Origin: CAG-877 sp963645945
GTDB lineage: Bacteria; Bacillota_I; Bacilli_A; RF39; UBA660
Reading direction: 5' to 3'
Assembly: GCA_963645945.1 (NCBI GenBank)
Contig: CAVIUA010000044.1
Location: 1-32,036 of the forward strand
DNA: 32,036 bases
The notes below the pieces were generated by a model. The model made no database searches and was not told the origin of the DNA. It saw only the letters and a list, made by a program, of their open reading frames with translations. Both the position numbers and the translations under genes were made by a program. The first letter of the stretch is position 1, and each line of letters starts with the position of its first letter. Shown in pieces: positions 16,630 to 22,999 of the stretch.

Positions 16630-17202
16630 ATGGACAAGAAAACAGTAAAGAAAAAACTAGTATTAAAGAAAAAAGTACTTGGATTTTTAACAAGATTAAT
16701 GTTAACAGTGATAATTGTATTAATAGGATTAATATCTGTAAAAAGTAATTCTAGTATCAAAAAAATAATAACTAAAAATGTTTACGAAAGTAGTTTTAAA
16801 TTTGGAGTAGCCAAAAATATCTATCAAAAATATTTTGGAAGTATTCTTCCTATAAAAAAAATAATCCAAGAAGAGCAACCTGTTTTTAGTGAAAAGTTAA
16901 CTTATAAATCGGATAACACTTACAAAGCTGGTTGTGTCCTAAACGTAAGTGATAATTACCTGGTCCCAGCTATTGAGTCTGGTGTTATAGTATTTTTAGG
17001 ACAAAAAGAAGAATATGGACAAACAATAATTGTAGAACAAATAAATGGAATAGAAGTATTTTATTCCAATGTAGAGCCAGTAGAGTTAAAACTATATGAT
17101 TATATAGAAAAGGGAAAATTGTTAGGAGAAGTAAAAGGAAAAAAACTATATATGGTATTTTCAAAAGATGGGAAGTATTTAAATTATAAAGACTATATAT
17201 AA
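16630..17202 (+). CDS. SpoIVFA-like membrane protein with degenerate M23/LytM domain
   Basis: This 190-residue protein has a Lys-rich N-terminus, a membrane helix (about 16-36) and a C-terminal M23-type beta domain: VPAIESGVIVFLGQKEEYGQTIIVEQINGIEVFYSNVE. The zinc-binding His and Asp residues of active M23 peptidases (HxxxD, HxH) are absent, so it should not be a hydrolase. In Bacillus, SpoIVFA has this design and holds the SpoIVFB protease in a complex. The gene is directly followed by, and overlaps, the SpoIVFB-like protease gene here. The ATG at 16630 with AAAGGAGAAA is preferred to an upstream non-ATG start. Confidence 0.7.
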   Translation: MDKKTVKKKLVLKKKVLGFLTRLMLTVIIVLIGLISVKSNSSIKKIITKNVYESSFKFGVAKNIYQKYFGSILPIKKIIQEEQPVFSEKLTYKSDNTYKAGCVLNVSDNYLVPAIESGVIVFLGQKEEYGQTIIVEQINGIEVFYSNVEPVELKLYDYIEKGKLLGEVKGKKLYMVFSKDGKYLNYKDYI

Positions 17203-17935
17203 ATATATTGAAATAAATCCCTTTGTATATATCTTCGCTTTACTAGCAATTATAACAGCATCCTTTTCCATTTTTATTATTATGAGTTTTCTAATAATAG
17301 TTCATGAATTAGGTCATTTTATATCCGCTAAAATTCTTGGAGTAGAAGTAGAAAAGATAATTATATATCCATTAGGTGGTATATCAAAGTTTAAAATGTC
17401 GTTGAACATTTCATTATTTAAAGAGTTCATAATTTTAATATCTGGTCCAATATTCCAATTCATTGCTTATTTCATTCTTATTTTTATAATGCCTGACTAT
17501 TATGAAGCAATAACACTATATCACTATAGTATATTAGTATTTAATTTATTACCCATATATCCATTTGACGGGGGTAAAATAATAAATCTTTTTTTTTCAT
17601 TAAAACTATCCTTTAGAAACAGTTTATATTTAGAAATCTTTATTAGTTACATCACCATACTGTTTCTTTTATTTATTAATAAAGATAATATTAACATCAA
17701 TATAGTAATAATCATAATATTTCTTATATATAAAGTAACAAGTGAATACAAAAAAATAAATTTAGTTTATAATAAATTTCTTTTAGAAAGATATTTGCAT
17801 AAATACAGATTCAACAAAAGTATTATGATTAAAGACATTAAAAATTTTCATAGAAACAAACGCCATATTCTTAAAAAATGTCACGATTATTACTTAGAAA
17901 GAGAAATTTTAGAGAAAATTTTTAAAAAAAGTTGA
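17186..17935 (+). CDS. spoIVFB: SpoIVFB-like M50 intramembrane metalloprotease, probable ATA start
   Basis: This is a site-2-type protease. The zinc motif HELGH sits in FLIIVHELGHFISAK, followed by IYPLGGISKF, and the second metal motif is in FNLLPIYPFDGGKIINL. Four or more membrane helices are seen. SpoIVFB cleaves pro-sigma-K in sporulating Bacillus. The only ATG that could serve (17282) would remove the first membrane helix. Codons upstream (KYIEINPFVYIFALLAIITA) align with the SpoIVFB N-terminus (K..V.PF...AL.....). The frame opens at 17183 after a TAA and contains no ATG, GTG or TTG before 17282. Initiation must therefore be at a codon such as ATA 17186 or ATT 17183, about 10 bases after GGAAG. 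The gene overlaps the end of the SpoIVFA-like gene. Confidence 0.83.
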   Translation: MKTIYKYIEINPFVYIFALLAIITASFSIFIIMSFLIIVHELGHFISAKILGVEVEKIIIYPLGGISKFKMSLNISLFKEFIILISGPIFQFIAYFILIFIMPDYYEAITLYHYSILVFNLLPIYPFDGGKIINLFFSLKLSFRNSLYLEIFISYITILFLLFINKDNININIVIIIIFLIYKVTSEYKKINLVYNKFLLERYLHKYRFNKSIMIKDIKNFHRNKRHILKKCHDYYLEREILEKIFKKS

Positions 17936-17961
17936 CATATTAAAAAATGCTATGCTATAAT
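17932..17961 (+). promoter_or_regulatory. Promoter of tRNA-Ala
   Basis: TTGACA at 17932-17937 overlaps the protease stop. An 18-base spacer separates it from TATAAT at 17956-17961, preceded by TGC (extended -10). Confidence 0.82.
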
Positions 17962-17989
17962 CTTATTGCTGACTGTGATTAGCAGTTAT

Positions 17990-18065
17990 GGGGCATTAGC
18001 TCAGCTGGGAGAGCGCCACGTTTGCACCGTGGAGGTCAGCGGTTCGATCCCGCTATGCTCCACCA
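17990..18065 (+). tRNA. tRNA-Ala (anticodon TGC)
   Basis: Acceptor GGGGCAT/ATGCTCC includes the G3-T70 pair that identifies alanine tRNA. The stem CCACG/CGTGG encloses loop TTTGCAC, giving TGC. CCA is encoded. It stands alone with its own promoter and terminator. Confidence 0.96.
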
Positions 18066-18075
18066 TTATGCATTT

Positions 18076-18102
18076 AACGTTGAGAAATCAACGTTTTTTT
18101 TT
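18076..18102 (+). terminator. Terminator of tRNA-Ala
   Basis: AACGTTGA (18076-18083) and TCAACGTT (18088-18095) form an eight-pair stem with a GAAA tetraloop, followed by a T run. Confidence 0.88.
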
Positions 18103-18226
18103 GTAAAATTTTGTTCCCTATCATCTAGCTCAAAAACAAAATATCTATAATATCTAAAAAAAACATATAAATATAAAAAAGTATGTTATAATCAAAATAT
18201 ATGATAAGGAGGGAAAATAACATATA

Positions 18227-19021
18227 ATGGTATACGTTTTATTAGCTTTAGCCATATTACCCGTATTGGTCATTGGTACATATGTTAATAGAAAAGATAA
18301 AACTAAAGAACCAGTATCAATACTTGTAAAACTATTTATATCTGGAATTTTATCTTGCTTTGTGGTACTTTTTGTATCAGACATATTAGGTAGTGTATTT
18401 CCTATACTTTCATCAAGCAGTGAAAAAACAAACCTAATAGAAATACTAATATATACCTTTATTGGAGTTGCATTAGTAGAAGAAGGTTCAAAATTACTAA
18501 TGGTTTATAGTGTCGGCTATAAAAATAAAGAATTTGATGAAATATATGACATTATAATATACTCAGTATTTGTTGCTTTAGGTTTTGCTGCATTTGAAAA
18601 TATTTTATACGTTTTAGGCAATGAAACAATAGAAGCAAGTATCACAACAGGTGTCTTAAGAGCCGTTCTAGCAGTACCAGGACATGCCTGTGATGGACTA
18701 TTTATGGGATATTACTTGAGTCTAGCTAAAATATCAGAATTACAGAATCAAAAAGAAGAGTCAAAAAAATATCTTCTAAAGAGTTTGTTAATACCAGTCA
18801 TTTTACACGGTACATATGATTTTTGTATACTCGCAGGAATGCCTATATTTCTTCTAGTTTTCTTAGTGTTCGTAATTTGGATGTACATAAATTCAATAAA
18901 AAAACTAAAATTTGTAGCGACAAATAATCGTTCACTTTATAGTCAAAATAAGTATTGTGCATATTGCGGTGCACAAGCAACAGGTGTTTTTTGCGGACAT
19001 TGTGGCCATAGAATACAATAA
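18227..19021 (+). CDS. PrsW-family intramembrane protease with C-terminal zinc ribbon
   Basis: This 264-residue protein has about seven membrane helices. PrsW motifs are in order: VALVEEGSKLL (EEGxK, about 85-95), FAAFENILYV (FExxxY, about 119-128), VPGHACDGLFMGYYLS (H and D, about 151-166) and HGTYDF (about 195-200). PrsW in Bacillus performs the first cut of the RsiW anti-sigma factor. An added C-terminal tail, YCAYCGAQ then CGHCGHRIQ, is a CxxC-CxxC zinc ribbon absent from classical PrsW. A TGTTATAAT extended -10 lies at 18184-18192. The AAGGAGGG site is 13 bases from the ATG, longer than usual; an ATA at 18224 would be 10 bases away. It heads a plus-strand run into the surface-protein locus. 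Confidence 0.82.
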   Translation: MVYVLLALAILPVLVIGTYVNRKDKTKEPVSILVKLFISGILSCFVVLFVSDILGSVFPILSSSSEKTNLIEILIYTFIGVALVEEGSKLLMVYSVGYKNKEFDEIYDIIIYSVFVALGFAAFENILYVLGNETIEASITTGVLRAVLAVPGHACDGLFMGYYLSLAKISELQNQKEESKKYLLKSLLIPVILHGTYDFCILAGMPIFLLVFLVFVIWMYINSIKKLKFVATNNRSLYSQNKYCAYCGAQATGVFCGHCGHRIQ

Positions 19022-19034
19022 TGGAGGAGTATAA

Positions 19035-20036
19035 ATGAAAGTATTATTATATACTGAAGGCGAAAAAATGACTTCAAATTCTGGACTTGGAAAAGCAATC
19101 AAGCATCAAATGAAAGCCTTAGAATCAGCAAATGTAGAATACACAACTAATTTAAAAGATGACTATGATATTATTCATATTAATTTCTATGGACCAAGAT
19201 CTTATCATCTAGCCAAAAAGGCTCATCGAAAAGGAAAAAAAGTAGTTTATCATGCTCATAGTACAGAAGAAGACTTTCGTTCTGGATTTATCTTTTGTAA
19301 ACAACTAGCACCATTGTTCAAACGCTGGTTAATAAAATGCTACAGTTTAGGTGATGTTATAGTAACACCAACGCCATATTCAAAAAGATTATTAGAAGGA
19401 TACGGTATAAAGAAAAAAATATATGCTATATCTAATGGAATAGAATTGGATCTATTTAAAAAAGATGAAACTGCCGGCAAAAGATTTAGAAAAGAATATA
19501 ATTACAAAAAAGAAGATAAAGTAATAATTGGAATAGGTCTATATATCACTAGAAAAGGAATAGTAGACTTTGTAGAATTAGCAAAAAGAATGCCAGAATA
19601 TAAATTTATCTGGTTCGGTTACAGTCCTTTAGCGGCCGCAACAGAAGATGTACGAAAAGCAGTTAATACAAAACTAGATAATTTAGTATTTGCTGGATAT
19701 GTAAAGCAACAAGTAATAAAAGACGCTATGAACGGATGTGATGTATATCTATTCCCAACATATGAAGAAACAGAAGGAATACCTATAATAGAAGCTTGTG
19801 CTTGTAAAACAACTGCCATCATTAGAGATATACCAATATTTGAAGAAATGTTAGAAGACGGTAAAAATGTTTACAAAGCCAAAACTGTAGATGAATTTGA
19901 AGAAAAAATTAGAGGTATAATAACTGGTAAATTAAAAAAAGTAGGAGAAAACGCCTACAAAGTAGCTGAAGAAAGAGATATTAAAAAAGTAGGAGAACAA
20001 TTAAAGAAAGTCTATGAAGAAGTCCTAAAAGACTAA
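19035..20036 (+). CDS. GT4-family glycosyltransferase
   Basis: This 333-residue GT-B-fold transferase has no signal peptide. The N-terminal domain contains TSNSGLGKAIKHQMKAL and DIIHINFYG, with VVYHAHSTEEDF as acceptor-side loop. The C-terminal GT4 core is clear: ISNGIELDLFKKD, IGIGLYITRKGIVDFVELAKRMPEYKFIWFG, and the nucleotide-sugar-binding E-x7-E motif in LFPTYEETEGIPIIEACAC. It could glycosylate a lipid, a wall polymer or a protein. Its placement 13 bases after the PrsW gene and 24 bases before the surface-protein genes, all plus strand, makes the Asn/Ser/Thr-rich linkers encoded downstream possible targets (inference). Confidence 0.88.
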   Translation: MKVLLYTEGEKMTSNSGLGKAIKHQMKALESANVEYTTNLKDDYDIIHINFYGPRSYHLAKKAHRKGKKVVYHAHSTEEDFRSGFIFCKQLAPLFKRWLIKCYSLGDVIVTPTPYSKRLLEGYGIKKKIYAISNGIELDLFKKDETAGKRFRKEYNYKKEDKVIIGIGLYITRKGIVDFVELAKRMPEYKFIWFGYSPLAAATEDVRKAVNTKLDNLVFAGYVKQQVIKDAMNGCDVYLFPTYEETEGIPIIEACACKTTAIIRDIPIFEEMLEDGKNVYKAKTVDEFEEKIRGIITGKLKKVGENAYKVAEERDIKKVGEQLKKVYEEVLKD

Positions 20037-20060
20037 TAAAAGTAAAGGAGATTAATTATT

Positions 20061-20450
20061 ATGATAGATTATACAAGAACATTTCATGGAAAGAAAATAA
20101 GTGTCACAGGAAATACATTATTTGAAAATGTAGAATTAGATATCTTAGAAAAAAAACTAATAAGTTTTGAATCGGAAATAGAAGATTATACTTCATCAAT
20201 AGGAAGAAAATTAAGTAATGTTAAAAGTAATTGTGATGAAACATATCTAAAAGTAAATAATCAAACAATTGATGTAGCAGTAGAAGCTTTAAGAAAAGAA
20301 ATAGAAGTTTTAAGAGATGATTACAACAATATAATAAAAGAAATAAAATATGAATTAAAAACATATAAAAAATTAAGAAATGAATCATATGAAGCATATA
20401 AGAAATATTTAAAAGAACAAGAAGAAAATCAAAAATTAATTCAAATTTAA
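20061..20450 (+). CDS. Small helical coiled-coil protein of the WXG100-like locus
   Basis: I do not recognise a family for this 129-residue protein. After a short N-terminal strand-like part (TRTFHGKKISVTGNTLFENV, about 5-24) it is almost entirely charged alpha-helix, with heptad spacing of Leu/Ile/Val from about 25 to 125. There is no signal peptide or membrane helix. It is the size of T7SS-associated partner proteins or chaperones. It has an AAAGGAG ribosome site and lies 25 bases upstream of the 445-residue anchored protein gene, so it is probably co-translated with that protein. Confidence 0.7.
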   Translation: MIDYTRTFHGKKISVTGNTLFENVELDILEKKLISFESEIEDYTSSIGRKLSNVKSNCDETYLKVNNQTIDVAVEALRKEIEVLRDDYNNIIKEIKYELKTYKKLRNESYEAYKKYLKEQEENQKLIQI

Positions 20451-20475
20451 AATATATGAAAGATAAGGTGAAAAA

Positions 20476-21813
20476 ATGAATAGTTCGGATTTTAACATAA
20501 CTTTTGATAGAAGACATGTTGGTGATGCAATAGCAGAATTAGAAAGTGCAAAAAGTGAAATGAAAAGTTTTATAGATGAAATTGCTTCATATACACAAAA
20601 AATAAAAACAAGTAGTTTATTTGATTATTGCACAGCATTAGAACAAAAATTAAATGAATTAATGATAAGAGCAGAAGGAATAACATATGGCAGTTCTGGA
20701 TTAGAAAATGATACCTTTAATTTTTTAGGTCTTAAATATAAAAGTACTAGAAGTAAAATGTTTGATGATGATTATTATTTAAGTGAAAAAGAAAGAGTCT
20801 ATGGACAATATTATTTAGATGATATAAACTTTCAAAATATTTTATCATTATTAGAAAATCTAAGAATAACTGCTATAAAAATTAATAATAACTTATTTGG
20901 TGAATTTTTAACAACTACTATAAGTACAACAGATATAAATAATAGCATAGTCAGTTTAATAACTTCTTCAAAGAAAGTAAAAACAAGTTTACAAACAATA
21001 TTAGAAAGTAATACATCTGCTCAGACCCAAAAATGGAATGATATGACTGAAAAAGGAAAAAAAGAAGTACAATCAATAGAAAAATTCAGTGCCTTTAAAA
21101 ATCAAGAAGAAAGTATGCAAAACACAACTTTAGGTTCAACAACTACTCAAAAAAATCCAACAAGTAATATCGAGAAACCAGAAATGAGTAATACAATTGA
21201 GGAAAAAAGTGAAGAGCCAGAACTTAATAAAAATGAACCAGTACTAATAAAAAATGAAGAAGAACAGGAAAAAAATAATAGTAATCAAAATGAAATAAAT
21301 AAATCAGAAGAAGTAATAAATAATGAACCAGTACCAGAAAAAACCAATACTAATAATAATTTTAATAATATATCTGGTACAACTCCATTTTCTAATGCAA
21401 GTACAGTATTTAGTACACCAGCAAATAATATAAATACCCCAAGTCAAACGCAAATAACAAGTTCTCCAGAACCAGTAATTACAGTAACGAATCCTGAAGA
21501 ACCAAGTAATATGGAACAACCAATAACAATAACAGCAACACCAAGTACAACACAAACAAGTAATAAATCAGGCACAAATTTGGGACCAGCAGCAGTAATT
21601 ACAGGAATAGGTGTTGCTGCGGCAGCAGGACTTGGAGCAAAAGTATATTTAGATAATAAGAAAAATAATAACAATAATGACGATGAAATAGATGAAGAAT
21701 TAGAACCAAATACAGATGATATTAAAACAGAAACTTGGCAAGAAGATGATACTAGTTTCTTAGAAGATGAAAATGATATTGATTATGATTCAGACAATCT
21801 AGGAGAATTATAA
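20476..21813 (+). CDS. Membrane-anchored protein: helical head, Asn/Glu/Pro/Thr linker, acidic tail
   Basis: This 445-residue protein has no known catalytic motif. Residues 1 to ~210 are alpha-helical (RRHVGDAIAELESAKSEMKS onward), similar in character to LXG/WXG-type heads. Residues ~215-365 are low-complexity linker rich in Asn, Glu, Pro, Thr and Ser. A membrane helix lies at ~370-392 (Gly/Ala-rich, GIGVAAAAGLGAK), then YLDNKKNNNNN, and an acidic tail ends TETWQEDDTSF ... DNLGEL. The Lys pair after the helix predicts a cytoplasmic tail and an external linker and head. No N-terminal signal peptide is present, which would suit export through a type VII machine or insertion by the C-terminal helix. 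The same helix-plus-tail module ends the 1048-residue protein at 23000-26146. Confidence 0.8.
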   Translation: MNSSDFNITFDRRHVGDAIAELESAKSEMKSFIDEIASYTQKIKTSSLFDYCTALEQKLNELMIRAEGITYGSSGLENDTFNFLGLKYKSTRSKMFDDDYYLSEKERVYGQYYLDDINFQNILSLLENLRITAIKINNNLFGEFLTTTISTTDINNSIVSLITSSKKVKTSLQTILESNTSAQTQKWNDMTEKGKKEVQSIEKFSAFKNQEESMQNTTLGSTTTQKNPTSNIEKPEMSNTIEEKSEEPELNKNEPVLIKNEEEQEKNNSNQNEINKSEEVINNEPVPEKTNTNNNFNNISGTTPFSNASTVFSTPANNINTPSQTQITSSPEPVITVTNPEEPSNMEQPITITATPSTTQTSNKSGTNLGPAAVITGIGVAAAAGLGAKVYLDNKKNNNNNDDEIDEELEPNTDDIKTETWQEDDTSFLEDENDIDYDSDNLGEL

Positions 21814-21817
21814 AATA

Positions 21818-21842
21818 AAGGCATTCATTTTGAATGCTTTTA
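21818..21842 (+). terminator. Terminator after the 445-residue protein gene
   Basis: AAGGCATTCA pairs with TGAATGCTTT around a TTT loop, followed by T. It separates the PrsW-GT4-anchored-protein transcript from the WXG100-like transcript. Confidence 0.65.
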
Positions 21843-21875
21843 AAGTGTCCAAAAATGTAAAATAAAAAAAATTAA

Positions 21876-21904
21876 TTGCCTTATATTCAAAACAATATTA
21901 TAAT
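21876..21904 (+). promoter_or_regulatory. Distal promoter (P1) of the WXG100-like operon
   Basis: TTGCCT at 21876-21881, a 17-base spacer, and TATAAT at 21899-21904. It would give a leader of about 75 bases. Confidence 0.6.
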
Positions 21905-21928
21905 CAAGTTATAAGGATATGGCTTCGG

Positions 21929-21957
21929 TTGACATATAAATCAAAGTTAAATATTCT
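21929..21957 (+). promoter_or_regulatory. Proximal promoter (P2) of the WXG100-like operon
   Basis: TTGACA at 21929-21934, a 17-base spacer, and TATTCT at 21952-21957. The strong AGGAGGTGG ribosome site at about 21973 follows. Tandem promoters suggest high or doubly regulated expression of the small proteins. Confidence 0.5.
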
Positions 21958-21984
21958 TACAAAAAAAAAATTAGGAGGTGGCCT

Positions 21985-22272
21985 ATGGCAATTCATGTAG
22001 AAGAATCAGCATTAAATGATTTAAGAAATGCACTAGAAACTGCAGGAACAGAATACAAAAACAATTATGCAAGATTACAAAATTTAATCAGTGAAATTAC
22101 ATCAGGAGATATTCAAGGAGATCCTGCTAATGATTTATTAGCTAAATTCCAAGCAAAAGATGAAACTTTTAAGTCATTACAACAAACAATTAATGAGGCT
22201 TTAGAGTATATTGGTGCACAAGGAACAGCATTTACAAACTTAATAAGCGACTTATCATCAACAATGAAGTAA
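21985..22272 (+). CDS. WXG100-like small helical protein 1
   Basis: This 95-residue protein is predicted as a helix-turn-helix hairpin. Helix 1 (about 5-45) is ALNDLRNALETAGTEYKNNYARLQNLI; the turn, SGDIQGDPANDLLAKF (about 54-69), stands where WXG100 proteins have W-x-G and a following Phe; helix 2 runs to the end. The Trp is replaced, so this is WXG100-like by size, fold and context rather than by the literal motif. No signal peptide is present, as expected for type VII substrates. It has a strong ribosome site and heads the operon after two promoters. Confidence 0.7.
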   Translation: MAIHVEESALNDLRNALETAGTEYKNNYARLQNLISEITSGDIQGDPANDLLAKFQAKDETFKSLQQTINEALEYIGAQGTAFTNLISDLSSTMK

Positions 22273-22299
22273 GAATATTTAAAGAAAGGTGTGAAAATT

Positions 22300-22575
22300 A
22301 TGAATATAACTATTAATCCAGGAGCAGCAACAGAAGATGCTGTACAAATCGATAGCATCATCAGTGCTATTAGTGATTCATTACAAACATTAGACTCTGC
22401 TATAAAAAGAAATATCCCTTCAGGTGTAGAAACTACTTGGTCTGATGAAGTAAGAAATAAATGGGAAAGTTATTATACAGGAGATGTACCAGCTGCTATT
22501 GAAGCAATGAAAGCAAGTGCATCTAACTTACGTTTAGCTGTAGAGCAAGCTTTAGCATACAGTCAAGAAAAATAA
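22300..22575 (+). CDS. WXG100-like small helical protein 2
   Basis: This 91-residue protein starts at the ATG at 22300, which has AAAGGTG before it; an in-frame GTG at 22291 is part of that site. Two helices flank the central TTWSDEVRNKWESYY (about 46-60), where W-S-D takes the place of W-x-G, followed by conserved aromatic residues. This is the closest to a true ESAT-6/WXG100 protein in the window. It lies 27 bases after protein 1, and the two probably form a heterodimer in the manner of EsxA/EsxB (inference). Confidence 0.75.
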   Translation: MNITINPGAATEDAVQIDSIISAISDSLQTLDSAIKRNIPSGVETTWSDEVRNKWESYYTGDVPAAIEAMKASASNLRLAVEQALAYSQEK

Positions 22576-22580
22576 AAATA

Positions 22581-22647
22581 ATACATTGCATAATGCAATG
22601 TATAGTAAATAGAGAAATGTAAATAGAGAAAAATCCTTTCTCTATTT
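22581..22647 (+). other. Two perfect inverted repeats between small-protein genes 2 and 3
   Basis: ATACATTGCA (22581-22590) pairs with TGCAATGTAT (22594-22603) with a 3-base loop. AAATAGAGAAA (22621-22631) pairs with TTTCTCTATTT (22637-22647). AAATAGAGAAA also occurs at 22607 nearly complete. Neither stem is followed by a good T run, so they look like RNA processing or stability elements more than a terminator. They could set a higher level of proteins 1 and 2 than of the downstream genes. Confidence 0.55.
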
Positions 22648-22682
22648 GCTATATATTACATTAAAAGAAAGGAATGAAAAAG

Positions 22683-22985
22683 ATGGCAATTGATATTGTG
22701 ACAATTAAAAATGCGTGTAAGTCAATACAAGCAACTGCGGCTCAATATGATACGGTAATAACACAATTAGAATCAGCAAGAAGTACCTGCAAAGCAGATG
22801 AAATTGATATTGATGGGGCAACCATGGGTCAAAAGTTTGAGGAATTAGAAGATCTTGTAAAACAAGTTAAAAATGCAACAATAGAGTCAGCGAATCAAGC
22901 ATATGAATATGCTAGGCAAGTTTATAATCAACAGAAAGCGGAAGAAGAAGCTCAGCAACAGCAACACCAGCAACAAGGATCATAG
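22683..22985 (+). CDS. WXG100-like small helical protein 3
   Basis: This 100-residue protein is two long helices with a short break at IDGATMGQKFEELED (about 45-59), plus a Glu/Gln-rich tail (AEEEAQQQQHQQQGS). There is no W-x-G. The start at 22683 (MAIDI, like MAIHV of protein 1) lies 9 bases after GAAAGGA; the in-frame ATG at 22674 would be too close to that site. It lies 14 bases upstream of the 1048-residue protein gene and is a likely dedicated partner or chaperone for it, as small helical proteins are for LXG effectors. Confidence 0.7.
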   Translation: MAIDIVTIKNACKSIQATAAQYDTVITQLESARSTCKADEIDIDGATMGQKFEELEDLVKQVKNATIESANQAYEYARQVYNQQKAEEEAQQQQHQQQGS

Positions 22986-22999
22986 AAAGGAAGGAAAAC

